Assembly (NCBI GenBank): GCA_964477525.1 | Contig: CAYZHY010000121.1 | Location: 1-10,526 of the forward strand | Reading direction: 5' to 3' | DNA length: 10,526 nucleotides | Source: PCC-9228 sp964477525 | GTDB taxonomy: Bacteria; Cyanobacteriota; Cyanobacteriia; Cyanobacteriales; PCC-9228 | In this document: piece by piece, positions 1 through 7,384 of the stretch | How the letters are laid out: each line of letters begins with the position of its first letter | Position numbering within the stretch: position 1 is the first letter of the stretch | Notes under the pieces: model-generated | What the model saw: only the letters and a program-made list of their open reading frames with translations | Database searches by the model: none | What the model was told of the DNA's origin: nothing | Made by a program: the position numbers and the translations under genes

Positions 1-4
1 TCTA

Positions 5-982
5 TTACATGCGATCGCGGTAGTGGGGGGCGGTAAAATCAATTTCCGGACCCAATGGTACAATTCCCGTAGGATTGATGGTCTTGTGGCTTTGGTAGTA
101 ATGACCCTTAATATGCTGCCAGTTCACCGTCTCTGCCACGCCCGGCGTTTGATACAAATCCCGTACGTATGCCCACAAATGGGGATAGTCCACCAACCGC
201 CGCAGATTGCATTTAAAATGTCCCACATAAACTGGATCGAACCGCAGCAAAGTCGTAAACAAACGCCAGTCAGCTTCCGTTTGCCGATCGCCCAGTAAAT
301 AGCGTTGTTCGGATAAGCGATCGTCTAGTTCGTCCAAGGTATCAAAGAGCGGCTTTACAGCCTCTTCGTATGCCGTTTGAGTGGTAGCAAAGCCAGCTTT
401 GTAAACGCCATTGTTGACTGTTTTGTAAATGCGATCGTTGAGTTCGTCGATCTCATCGCGCAAAGGAGCAGGATAGTAATCTCCCGGTGTTGCCCCCACG
501 CGATCGAAGGAATTATTCAACATGCGAATAATTTCTGCCGATTCGTTGCTGACAATTGTATTTGTTTCCTTATCCCAAAGAACGGGAACAGTGACACGTC
601 CTGTATATTTGGGATCGACTTTGGTATAAATCTGATGCAAGTATTCGGCACCATTGATTTCGTCAGGAATCACCCCAGGACCATCGGTAAAGCTCCATCC
701 TTGCTCTCCCATATACCAATGAACCACCGAAAGGGAAATAGCATGGGTCAACCCTTTCAAGGCCCGAAAAATAAGGGTTCGATGCGCCCAAGGACAAGCA
801 TAAGATACGTACAAATGATAGCGCCCAGATTCTGCCTTAAAGCCGCCTTTCCCGGTAGGTCCGGGGCTACCATCTTCAGTAATCCAGTTACGAAATTGCG
901 ACTCCGTACGCACAAAACGTCCGCCCGTACTTTTGGTGTCGTACCATTGGTCGTGCCACACCCCATCAATTAGTAGTCCCAT
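5..982 (-). CDS. yqjG: Glutathionyl-hydroquinone reductase (Xi-class GST, YqjG/ECM4 family)
   Basis: A 325-residue cytosolic protein of full family length. Seen in the sequence: the active-site motif CPWA at residues 63-66 in a thioredoxin-fold N-terminal domain, the glutathione-contacting NESAEII stretch near residue 146, a helical C-terminal GST domain, and tyrosines at 194 and 295-296 in GVYKAGFA and KGHYY. Known of the family: these enzymes use the cysteine (Cys63 in E. coli YqjG) to reduce glutathionyl-hydroquinones to hydroquinones, with release of glutathione disulfide, rather than making conjugates; the tyrosines line the quinone pocket. The ATG at 982 is preceded by AAGGGA about 8 bases upstream. 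The stop codon lies at positions 5-7, so the gene is complete. It stands alone, transcribed away from the frameshifted gene at 1168. Inference: it handles quinones produced under oxidative or photosynthetic stress. The family is certain; the physiological substrate is not. Confidence 0.93.
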   Translation of the reverse strand: MGLLIDGVWHDQWYDTKSTGGRFVRTESQFRNWITEDGSPGPTGKGGFKAESGRYHLYVSYACPWAHRTLIFRALKGLTHAISLSVVHWYMGEQGWSFTDGPGVIPDEINGAEYLHQIYTKVDPKYTGRVTVPVLWDKETNTIVSNESAEIIRMLNNSFDRVGATPGDYYPAPLRDEIDELNDRIYKTVNNGVYKAGFATTQTAYEEAVKPLFDTLDELDDRLSEQRYLLGDRQTEADWRLFTTLLRFDPVYVGHFKCNLRRLVDYPHLWAYVRDLYQTPGVAETVNWQHIKGHYYQSHKTINPTGIVPLGPEIDFTAPHYRDRM

Positions 983-1006
983 TGTCGATTCCCTTGCGTT
1001 GCTAGT

Positions 1007-1012
1007 ATTGTA
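1007..1012 (-). promoter_or_regulatory. Possible -10 box of the glutathionyl-hydroquinone reductase gene
   Basis: On the minus strand this reads TACAAT, 24 bases upstream of the ATG at 982, which would leave a short leader. No good -35 box lies 16-18 bases further up. Instead there are two copies of AATCGCT (plus strand AGCGATT at 1013-1019 and 1023-1029) spaced 10 bp start to start, one helical turn apart. They could be an activator site. Weak evidence. Confidence 0.3.
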
Positions 1013-1167
1013 AGCGATTGAGAGCGATTCGGGTAGAAAATTGTTGCCAGCGGCGAAAATAGCTTGTCAAACCAAGCTTCTTCACCACACAATATCCTAC
1101 CAAATCTTCAGCCCAAGAGTTGCTTGATGGGGATAGGCCTTTCTGCTAAGATTAGCTGCCAACGGCT

Positions 1168-1601
1168 ATGTTCTATGAAAGGTGTCGTATCTACGAACCC
1201 CTGAAACAAAAAGTCCAAAAAGCAGGCAATTGGATGTACTGGCAGCAACAAGCTATAGCACACCTCGAACAAGCGATCGCTAACCTCCAAAATCACCCGC
1301 ATGTAAATTTGTTAGGTATCGATACGTACGCTTCTGTACTCGTAAAAATTTAATTTATTTACAAGAGCAAAATACCGAACGGGCGTGGCAACAAGCAAAA
1401 AAGAACGGCTGCGATCGCGATATTTGGATGGAATTGCCCGATAAGAGACCGATCGCAGTTTACATGCCCCAAATTGAACCGCTCATCCAGCAAACCAATC
1501 GCGCAGCCATCGATTTACTTGTCAAAATCAAGGAAGCAATGACCAGACTTAACCGAGAAAAAGAATTTGCAGACTATTTCAACAAACGCCCAACTACCTA
1601 A
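1168..1601 (+). pseudogene. Frameshifted hypothetical gene (about 144 codons if repaired)
   Basis: The first reading frame (ATG at 1168) runs 61 codons and stops with TAA at 1351-1353, just after a run of five A at 1344-1348. From that run another frame stays open to TAA at 1599-1601. Adding one A to the run joins the frames as VLVKNLIYLQEQ and gives one 144-residue protein. Both halves look coding: each contains a HIP1 octamer and has ordinary amino-acid composition, rich in Gln, Ala and charged residues, probably mostly helical. I see no signal peptide, membrane segment or known domain, and I do not recognise the family. There is no clear ribosome-binding site before 1168, and an in-frame TAG lies at 1153-1155, so the 5' end may also be damaged. 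It converges with ndhM. Explanations: a decayed gene, a homopolymer sequencing error, or, less likely, -1 slippage on the A run. Confidence 0.5.
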
Positions 1602-1613
1602 TTTAAAGAAGTA

Positions 1614-1638
1614 CCAAGCAAGCCCATGGCCTGCTTGG
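1614..1638. terminator. Hairpin between the frameshifted gene and ndhM (bidirectional terminator candidate)
   Basis: CCAAGCA (1614-1620) pairs with TGCTTGG (1632-1638). After one A-C mismatch, GCC (1622-1624) pairs with GGC (1628-1630) around a CAT loop. It sits in the 45-bp gap between the convergent genes ending at 1601 and 1647. There is no proper T-run on either side; the minus strand continues TACTTCTTTAAATT. It could terminate both genes, but inefficiently. Confidence 0.5.
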
Positions 1639-1646
1639 CGGGTATC

Positions 1647-1994
1647 CTAAGATTCTTGAGATTCCACCCGGGGCACACCCAAACTGAAATTGCGGACGCG
1701 ACTTTTGAGATTGTAGCTGACCTCACCATCGTACAGCAGCGCACGAATGTAATGTTCTAAATCCGAACCAATACGGCGCAAATTGTACTCCGTCAGGTCT
1801 TCACCGGCGTAATTATCCACCAATTCGTCGAACTTGCGATAGACCTTTTGCAAAGCCTCGTCGTTCCAATTCAGTTCGTTATCCGGATCCACATCCAACG
1901 TCAGCAAACTACTGTTGGGGACGAATTCATCGTCTATAATTTCTGCCGTAAAAATGCGAACGTGACGGGTTGTGGATTTTAGCAGTGTATTCAT
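1647..1994 (-). CDS. ndhM: NAD(P)H-quinone oxidoreductase (NDH-1) subunit M
   Basis: A 115-residue soluble protein matching the cyanobacterial NdhM family over its whole length. Diagnostic stretches are KSTTRHVRIF near the N terminus, LTLDVDPDNELNW around residues 32-44, LQKVYRKFDELV near 49-60, and YNLRRIGSDLEHYIRALL around residues 70-87. NdhM is one of the oxygenic-photosynthesis-specific subunits of the thylakoid NDH-1 complex, which takes electrons from ferredoxin to plastoquinone in cyclic electron flow, respiration and CO2 uptake. It lies on the cytoplasmic side, on the connecting arm, and has no transmembrane segment, as here. The start at 1994 is fixed by a strong Shine-Dalgarno sequence (GAGGGAGG at 2008-2001, six bases before the ATG). 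The gene is downstream of uvrA on the same strand, but a 261-bp gap makes independent transcription likely. Confidence 0.95.
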   Translation of the reverse strand: MNTLLKSTTRHVRIFTAEIIDDEFVPNSSLLTLDVDPDNELNWNDEALQKVYRKFDELVDNYAGEDLTEYNLRRIGSDLEHYIRALLYDGEVSYNLKSRVRNFSLGVPRVESQES

Positions 1995-2022
1995 AATGAT
2001 CCTCCCTCAAGGTAAAATCGCA

Positions 2023-2036
2023 GTACCAAGTACCAA
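2023..2036. repeat. Tandem GTACCAA repeat in the ndhM leader
   Basis: Two abutting copies of the 7-mer GTACCAA (2023-2029 and 2030-2036; TTGGTAC twice on the ndhM strand) lie 29-42 bases upstream of the ndhM start. Single copies occur at 1611-1617 and 2197-2203. It could be a protein-binding site or chance. No factor is assigned. Confidence 0.3.
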
Positions 2037-2083
2037 CAAACAGTCCTAAAAACTGAGTTCGTATAACATTTAAATATTTTAAA

Positions 2084-2104
2084 AGCGTCGGCTGGCTGCA
2101 CGCT
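2084..2104 (-). terminator. Weak terminator candidate downstream of uvrA
   Basis: A 5-bp stem, AGCGT (2084-2088) with ACGCT (2100-2104), encloses an 11-base loop. Read on the uvrA strand it is followed by TTTTAAAATATTT. It lies about 150 bases past the uvrA stop, so it could end a uvrA transcript before ndhM. The stem is short and the call is tentative. The rest of the 1995-2255 gap holds a TTATAC that could be an ndhM -10 box (no matching -35) and no convincing ORF. Confidence 0.25.
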
Positions 2105-2255
2105 ATTTATTTTTTACCGCGAACTTGCTTGCCCATACTTCGTTGCTTCTCCTGAGTTCGATAGCTGCTTTTGCGTACAATAAGGTAACGAGCTTCGTAC
2201 CAACGAGCAAGTTTTCATTGTACCGTTTCCCCTACCACCAACAGTGCCAAAGCGT

Positions 2256-5192
2256 TTATTCTTTAGCAGGTGGATGCTGTGCCAACACTTGTTTTAAATA
2301 TTGCCCAGTGTAGGATTTGGGGTTTTTGGCAACAGTTTCCGGGGTTCCAGCAGCCACCACTTCGCCGCCACGGTTGCCCCCTTCCGGACCCAAATCGATA
2401 ATCCAATCGGCACAACGCAACACATCTAAATTATGTTCGATAACCAAAATGGAGTTTCCTTTATCCACCAAACGCTGCAAAATATTCAGCAAGTGGTGAA
2501 TGTCGTAAAAAGACAATCCCGTGGTGGGTTCGTCAATTAAATATAGGGTTTTGCCGGTTGCCCGGCGGGAGAGTTCGTTGGCGAGTTTTACCCGTTGGGC
2601 TTCGCCGCCGGAGAGGGTGGGGGCAGGTTGACCCAGTTGAATGTATCCCAAGCCTACATCTACCAAAGTTTGCAGGCGAGTGGCAGCTTTGGGAATATTG
2701 TGGAACAGGTTCAGGGCTTCTTCCACGGTCATTTCCAAAACATCGGAAATGGAATAGCCCTTGTAGGTGACTTGCAGGGTTTCCCGATTGTAACGCGCCC
2801 CTTTGCAAACTTCGCACTGCACGTACACGTCCGGCAGGAAGTTCATGGAAATGATATTCACGCCCTGACCGCCGCAAGCTTCGCAGCGACCTCCTTTGAC
2901 GTTAAAGGAAAACCGCCCGGCTTTGTAGCCTCTGGCTTTGGCTTCTACGGTTTCGGCAAAGATATTGCGAATAACATCAAAAGTGCCGGTGTAGGTGGCG
3001 GGGTTGGAACGGGGGGTGCGACCGATGGGGGATTGGTCGATCGCGATCGCTTTATCTACCGCATCGGTTAGCATGTGATTGCCAGCATTGAGGGACCCCA
3101 ACTGTTCGGGAAAGGGAATTCGTTTGGTGAGGTGGTGTTGCAAAGCTGAATACAGCAGTTCGTTAATTAATGTAGATTTGCCGGAACCAGACACGCCAGT
3201 AATGCAGACCAGTTTGCCCAAGGGAATCTGCACGTTCACATGCTGCAAGTTGTGGCGGTGGGCATCTTGGATGAGTAATTTTTTACCGTTGCCAGCGCGG
3301 CGTTGGGCTGGGGTTTCGATGGATTTGCGACCGCTCAAGTAATCGCCCGTTAAGCAATTGGACGCTTTCATCAGGTCTTCAACGGTTCCGGTAGCAATAA
3401 TTTCGCCACCGTGCTTGCCAGCACCAGGACCAATATCCACCAAATGGTCGGCACTGCGGATGGTTTCTTCGTCGTGTTCGACCACAATTAGGGTATTGCC
3501 CAAATCGCGTAACTTGGTTAATGTATTGAGCAAGCGTTTGTTGTCCCGTTGGTGCAGTCCAATACTGGGTTCGTCCAGAACGTACAAAACGCCCGTGAGT
3601 CCGGAACCGATTTGCGTTGCCAAGCGAATGCGCTGTGCTTCCCCGCCGGAGAGGGTCATAGCCGGTCGGTCTAATGTTAAATAATCCAAGCCCACATCCA
3701 GCAAAAATTGCAGGCGGGCGCGAATTTCCCGCAGGACCAAATCGGCGATTTTTTCCTGTAAAGGACTCATTTCCAGACGGGATAAGCGATCGCGACATTC
3801 GGCAATGGAAACTCCGGTCAGTTCTTGAATGTTATACTGACCGACGCGGACCGCCAAAACTTGGGGTTTCAGCCGGGTACCGCCGCAGGTGTCGCAAGTG
3901 CGGTGAACCAAATACCGTTCTAATTTTTCTTTTTGGGCATCCGAACCCGATTCCCGATACTGTCTTTCTAAAATAGGAACTACGCCAGGATAGGGGCGAT
4001 GGTATCCCCGTCTTTGCTTGTAGCGGGAGTCGCTTTCGATCCAAATGGCTTCTTGCGATCCGTAGAGGATAATACGTTGCTGTTCGTGGGTCAGTTTTTT
4101 CCAAGGGGTGGTGATGTCGAACCCGTAGGCTTGGGCAACGCTGTAGAGTAAAGAAAGATAGTAGGTATTGTCTTTTTCCGACCAAGGTGCGATCGCGCAG
4201 TAAACGGGTTGGTTGGGGTCGGGAACCAGCAATTCTGGGGCAAAGGTCTGCAAACTACCCAAACCGTGGCAATCAGCACAGGCACCATAGGGAGAGTTAA
4301 AGGAAAACACCCGTGGCGACAGTTCGTCCATGACCGCCCCATGTTCGGGACAGGCAAAATTTTCCGAGAAAATCATTTCCTGGGGTTGGGCGTTTTCTTC
4401 AGGGAGTTCGTACAGAACAATGGCTGTACCACCTCCGTTTTGCAAGCAGGTAGACAGGGAATCGGCGACTCGTTCTTCAATGCCGGGTTTGGCCATCAAG
4501 CGATCGACCACAATTTCAATGGTATGGGGTTGATTTTTGTTAAGCTCGATATTGTCGGAGAGTTCCAGAATTTCGCCATCTACGCGCACTCGGACAAAAC
4601 CGCGCGTGGCCAGACTGGATAGTAATTTGTTATGGGTTCCCTTCCTGCCACGAACCATCGGGGCTAGCAGTTGAAATTTGGTACGTTCTGGCAGTTCGGT
4701 GATGCGATCGCACATTTCGTCGATGGTTTGCGGGGCAATAGAGCGATCGCAATGCGGACAGTGGGGATGCCCGGCGCGTCCAAACAACAACCGCATGTAG
4801 TCGTAAATTTCTGTCACCGTTCCCACCGTGGAACGGGGATTGTGGGAGGTAGATTTTTGGTCGATGGAAATCGCCGGCGACAGTCCTTCAATGGCTTCTA
4901 CATCAGGTTTTTCTACTTGTCCCAAAAACTGGCGGGCGTAGGCACTGAGAGATTCCATGTAGCGGCGTTGTCCCTCAGCAAAAATGGTATCGAAAGCCAG
5001 CGAAGATTTGCCGGAACCAGAAACGCCTGTAAACACAATCAAACGGTTCCGAGGTAACGTTAAATCTATATTATTGAGATTGTGCTGTCTGGCACCGCGA
5101 ATGCGAATGGTATGGTCTAGATTATCGACATGCTTATTGTCGCTGGAAGTCTCGATAGGAGATTGGTTGGATACGTTTGCACAATCGGACAT
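2256..5192 (-). CDS. uvrA: Excinuclease ABC subunit A (UvrA)
   Basis: A 978-residue ATPase that, as a dimer loaded with UvrB, recognises bulky DNA lesions in nucleotide excision repair. Two ABC modules are visible. Module 1 has Walker A GVSGSGKS (56-63), signature LSGGEAQR (514-521) and Walker B LYVLDEP (536-542). Module 2 has Walker A GVSGSGKS (666-673), signature (860-867) and Walker B LYLIDEP (883-889). Zinc sites: C281-x2-H284 with C305-x2-C308 (one Cys replaced by His), C433-x2-C436, and C770-x2-C773 with C793-x2-C796 in the DNA-binding hook. All catalytic motifs are intact. The protein is somewhat longer than E. coli UvrA, with about 27 extra residues before the conserved IRIRGARQHNL start. 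The ATG at 5192 has no clear Shine-Dalgarno sequence, but the next in-frame ATG (residue 79) lies beyond Walker A, so 5192 must be the start. It diverges from holB over 63 bp. Confidence 0.98.
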   Translation of the reverse strand: MSDCANVSNQSPIETSSDNKHVDNLDHTIRIRGARQHNLNNIDLTLPRNRLIVFTGVSGSGKSSLAFDTIFAEGQRRYMESLSAYARQFLGQVEKPDVEAIEGLSPAISIDQKSTSHNPRSTVGTVTEIYDYMRLLFGRAGHPHCPHCDRSIAPQTIDEMCDRITELPERTKFQLLAPMVRGRKGTHNKLLSSLATRGFVRVRVDGEILELSDNIELNKNQPHTIEIVVDRLMAKPGIEERVADSLSTCLQNGGGTAIVLYELPEENAQPQEMIFSENFACPEHGAVMDELSPRVFSFNSPYGACADCHGLGSLQTFAPELLVPDPNQPVYCAIAPWSEKDNTYYLSLLYSVAQAYGFDITTPWKKLTHEQQRIILYGSQEAIWIESDSRYKQRRGYHRPYPGVVPILERQYRESGSDAQKEKLERYLVHRTCDTCGGTRLKPQVLAVRVGQYNIQELTGVSIAECRDRLSRLEMSPLQEKIADLVLREIRARLQFLLDVGLDYLTLDRPAMTLSGGEAQRIRLATQIGSGLTGVLYVLDEPSIGLHQRDNKRLLNTLTKLRDLGNTLIVVEHDEETIRSADHLVDIGPGAGKHGGEIIATGTVEDLMKASNCLTGDYLSGRKSIETPAQRRAGNGKKLLIQDAHRHNLQHVNVQIPLGKLVCITGVSGSGKSTLINELLYSALQHHLTKRIPFPEQLGSLNAGNHMLTDAVDKAIAIDQSPIGRTPRSNPATYTGTFDVIRNIFAETVEAKARGYKAGRFSFNVKGGRCEACGGQGVNIISMNFLPDVYVQCEVCKGARYNRETLQVTYKGYSISDVLEMTVEEALNLFHNIPKAATRLQTLVDVGLGYIQLGQPAPTLSGGEAQRVKLANELSRRATGKTLYLIDEPTTGLSFYDIHHLLNILQRLVDKGNSILVIEHNLDVLRCADWIIDLGPEGGNRGGEVVAAGTPETVAKNPKSYTGQYLKQVLAQHPPAKE

Positions 5193-5227
5193 AGAGAACG
5201 AGGGACAATAGTTTTAGATTTCGTAAC

Positions 5228-5233
5228 TATAAT
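5228..5233 (+). promoter_or_regulatory. Consensus -10 box for holB in the uvrA-holB divergent gap
   Basis: A perfect TATAAT lies 22 bases before the holB ATG, inside the 63-bp gap (5193-5255) shared with uvrA. The -35 region is poor: GGGACA at 5202-5207 is the closest match but sits 20 bp away. The implied transcription start near 5240 gives a leader of about 15 bases. The uvrA promoter must lie in the same gap or inside holB; I cannot place it. Confidence 0.4.
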
Positions 5234-5255
5234 AGCGGCAACTGTCTAGCAGCTA

Positions 5256-6263
5256 ATGAGCTATTCTACAACGTCTGCCACAGAAAGGTTTGACCGACTG
5301 GTGGGACAAGAAACCGCCCACCAATTGCTTTTAAAAGCGATAGAATGCGATCGCATCGCCCCAGCATACTGGTTTTCTGGCATTCATGGTATCGGACGGC
5401 GCGTCGCTGCCCAAGCCTTTGTGGAAACTTTATTTTCTCGTAATCTGCCTGTACCTTCACCAGCCAGAAAATCCATATCCCATCGCTTGCAGCAAGGCAA
5501 CCATCCGGATTTGCTTTGGATCGAACCCACCTACCAACACCAAGGAAAATTATATACCATTGCTCAAGCCCAGCAAGCCGGATTGCAACGCCGGACGCCA
5601 CCACAGATTCGCATCGAACAAATCCGCGAAATTGCCCAATTTGTTAGCAATCCCCCTTTAGAAGCCAGTCGTTTGGTGGTAGTTATTGAAAATGCAGAAA
5701 CCATGGCGGAAGCGGCGGGAAATGCTTTGCTGAAAACTTTGGAAGAACCGCAACACGCGACGTTAATTTTAATCGCACCGCCGGATTCGTTGATGCCGAC
5801 CTTGGTATCCCGTTGCGCCCAAATTCCCTTTTATCGCCTCGATCCGGACAAACTGCAACAGGTTTTGCAATCGGTTGGGTATGGTCATATTTTAGAAGAT
5901 ACCGCGATCGCGGCTATGGCAGAAGGCAGTCCCGGAAAAGCGATCGCGGCTTGGCAACAAAAACAGCAAATTTCCCCAGAACTGCTCTCGTCAGCCACCC
6001 AAATCCTTACCGGCGAAACCACCTCCCTCTGGCAAGTGTTGGACCTAGCGCGGACCATCGACCGGGAGTTGGACCCACAAGCGCAATCTTGGTTGGCAGA
6101 ATATCTGCTATCGTACTACTGGCAACAACTGGGGACAAGCTCCCAATTTTCCCTACCATCTTTAGAATACCTCGAACAAGCCCGCCATTACTTACTTAAA
6201 TACGTCCAACCGCGCTTGGTTTGGGAAGTTACCTTGATGGCGATCGCGGGATATCGCTGTTAA
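5256..6263 (+). CDS. holB: DNA polymerase III subunit delta-prime (clamp loader)
   Basis: A 335-residue AAA+ protein of the replication clamp loader, which helps open and load the beta sliding clamp. Seen: an N-terminal FDRLVGQ start (12-18), a degenerate P-loop GIHGIGRR (42-49) with Arg where Lys is normally required, VVVIENAE (141-148) in place of a Walker B acidic pair, the NALLKTLEEP helix (156-165), and the SRC sensor motif at 185-187, which completes the ATP site of the neighbouring subunit. Delta-prime is known not to hydrolyse ATP, so the degenerate P-loop fits. The four-cysteine zinc module found in E. coli delta-prime and in DnaX (after the P-loop) is absent: the region around 60-84 has no cysteine. 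The ATG at 5256 precedes the conserved N terminus and has no strong Shine-Dalgarno sequence. The gene is monocistronic here, divergent from uvrA and convergent with the stress-protein gene. Confidence 0.92.
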   Translation: MSYSTTSATERFDRLVGQETAHQLLLKAIECDRIAPAYWFSGIHGIGRRVAAQAFVETLFSRNLPVPSPARKSISHRLQQGNHPDLLWIEPTYQHQGKLYTIAQAQQAGLQRRTPPQIRIEQIREIAQFVSNPPLEASRLVVVIENAETMAEAAGNALLKTLEEPQHATLILIAPPDSLMPTLVSRCAQIPFYRLDPDKLQQVLQSVGYGHILEDTAIAAMAEGSPGKAIAAWQQKQQISPELLSSATQILTGETTSLWQVLDLARTIDRELDPQAQSWLAEYLLSYYWQQLGTSSQFSLPSLEYLEQARHYLLKYVQPRLVWEVTLMAIAGYRC

Positions 6264-6267
6264 ATAA

Positions 6268-6296
6268 GGGGAGGGAGAAACGGTTTCCCCATCCCC
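6268..6296. terminator. Hairpin between holB and the universal stress protein gene
   Basis: A 29-base stem-loop with GGGGA pairing with TCCCC at the base, then GG-CC, then GAAA pairing with TTTC around a CGG loop, interrupted by two mismatches. It fills the 46-bp gap between convergent genes ending at 6263 and 6310. On the minus strand it is followed by TTATTTAAC, so it should work best for the stress-protein gene. On the plus strand there is no T-run. Confidence 0.6.
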
Positions 6297-6309
6297 ATAG
6301 CTGCATCTG

Positions 6310-7266
6310 TCAAACAAAGTTTTTCACTGGTTCTTTTTGCTCCGCCTGTACTAATAAAAACGGACAAGACACGCGATTCATCAATCCCGAAGCCACGCTG
6401 CCGTACAAAACATTATCCAAGCCACTTTGACCGTGACTGGTCATAGCAATCAAATCTACATCGTGATTTTTGGCAACGCGGGCAATACTATCAACCGGTC
6501 GCCCGTACATCAGATTGACATCAACGTTAAATCCACTTCTTTGTAAATTTTCCTGCCATTTCAGCAAGTAATCCTTGGCTTTTTGCAAGCGCTCGATTTC
6601 CTGGTGCTTGCCCACTTTATTAAACAAAGGTTCCGAAACTTGAGGATCTTGGAAATTTTGGTTGATATCCAAGACAGCCGTTTCGCGATCGCTGGTTCGT
6701 ACTACCCGTACCAACAGCAATTGCGCACCATACAGTTTGGCAATGCCTTTAGCATGAGGAATTACCTTTTCCGAATATTTAGAACCATCCAAAGGAACCA
6801 AAATAGTCCGATTCGGAGCAGCAGCCATTTCCACACCAGTATGGACCACCAGCAACGGGCGTCGCAATCGGTTAAATACGCCAGAGACCACGCTACCGTA
6901 AAACATTTTCGCCAAGCCAGTACGCCCTTGGCTGCTCATAGCCACCAGATCGGCGTTGACAAATTCCACCGCATGTAAAATGGCATCGACAGCCACCCCG
7001 CGCAACAGCAAAATCTCGGCAGTAAACCCCTTCGCTTGAAATTTCTCTTGCCAGCTTTGTAAATATCGTTTAACTTGAGTGACTTTTTGCGGTGTAAAAG
7101 TCACTTCTTCTTGCTCTAGGTCCACCACAGCACTGCGGGTAGCCGGTTCGATGGCTTCTGCAAACACTACCTTCGCATGTTCGTACAGTGCCAAATTTTC
7201 TACATACGGAATTACACTTTCAGCACGTTCGGAACCATCCAAAGGTACAAGAATTGTTCTATACAT
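6310..7266 (-). CDS. Universal stress protein with two tandem Usp domains
   Basis: A 318-residue cytosolic protein made of two Usp domains (about residues 1-144 and 152-308), each opening with the same RTILVPLDGS strand (3-12 and 153-162). Each carries the ATP-loop pattern: SSQG followed nine residues later by GS (111-125), and TSHG followed nine residues later by GS (276-290). In both, the first Gly of the classical G-x2-G-x9-G(S/T) motif is Ser or Thr, a common variant. Both domains look able to bind nucleotide. Known of the family: tandem Usps act in stress survival and sometimes bind partner proteins; none has one defined reaction. An upstream in-frame ATG at 7305 is possible, but the start at 7266 is chosen because an excellent Shine-Dalgarno sequence precedes it and the Usp fold begins there. 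It lies downstream of the BCCT transporter gene on the same strand, past a strong terminator. Partner unknown. Confidence 0.95.
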   Translation of the reverse strand: MYRTILVPLDGSERAESVIPYVENLALYEHAKVVFAEAIEPATRSAVVDLEQEEVTFTPQKVTQVKRYLQSWQEKFQAKGFTAEILLLRGVAVDAILHAVEFVNADLVAMSSQGRTGLAKMFYGSVVSGVFNRLRRPLLVVHTGVEMAAAPNRTILVPLDGSKYSEKVIPHAKGIAKLYGAQLLLVRVVRTSDRETAVLDINQNFQDPQVSEPLFNKVGKHQEIERLQKAKDYLLKWQENLQRSGFNVDVNLMYGRPVDSIARVAKNHDVDLIAMTSHGQSGLDNVLYGSVASGLMNRVSCPFLLVQAEQKEPVKNFV

Positions 7267-7272
7267 AAAAAA

Positions 7273-7283
7273 CTCCTCCTTCC
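7273..7283 (-). promoter_or_regulatory. Strong Shine-Dalgarno site fixing the stress-protein start
   Basis: On the minus strand this reads GGAAGGAGGAG and ends six bases before the ATG at 7266. It favours this start over the in-frame ATG at 7305, which would add 13 residues (MVAIFSYGKEEFF) without family similarity. Confidence 0.85.
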
Positions 7284-7309
7284 CATAGCTAAAAATTGCT
7301 ACCAAAATT

Positions 7310-7351
7310 AAAAAAAAAGAGCCACATGACTCCTGTCAAAGGGGTCATGTG
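7310..7351 (-). terminator. Rho-independent terminator of the BCCT transporter gene
   Basis: An 11-bp stem (7323-7333 with 7341-7351, one G-T wobble) closes a 7-base loop. On the minus strand it is followed by GGCTC and then nine T (7318-7310). It starts 34 bases past the transporter stop and is the clearest terminator in the window. The loop and first stem base read TTTGACA on the minus strand, containing a perfect TTGACA (7340-7335 to the loop end) that may double as a -35 box for the stress-protein gene. No matching -10 is obvious beyond the T-run. Confidence 0.88.
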
Positions 7352-7384
7352 CCATCTCGTTCGATTAGCGATTCCTCATACTTG

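Noticed and set aside
271..284. C-x2-H zinc ligand set in UvrA (coding positions near residues 281-308) considered as a defect
   Set aside because: His is a valid zinc ligand and, as far as I recall, this CPEHG form is usual in cyanobacterial UvrA. The numbers given here are residue numbers, not window bases.
1061..1078. AGCTTG/CAAGCT hairpin upstream of the frameshifted gene
   Set aside because: Only 6 bp with a 6-base loop and no T-run or nearby gene end; not distinguishable from chance.
1108..1302. A 64-codon minus-strand frame opposite the frameshifted gene
   Set aside because: Its sequence is the antisense of the plus-strand frame, which has better coding character and continues in a second matching frame.
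2125..2313. A 62-codon plus-strand frame with a hydrophobic start, between ndhM and uvrA
   Set aside because: It begins with TTG without a ribosome-binding site and overlaps the 3' end of uvrA on the opposite strand. The tail is simply antisense uvrA.
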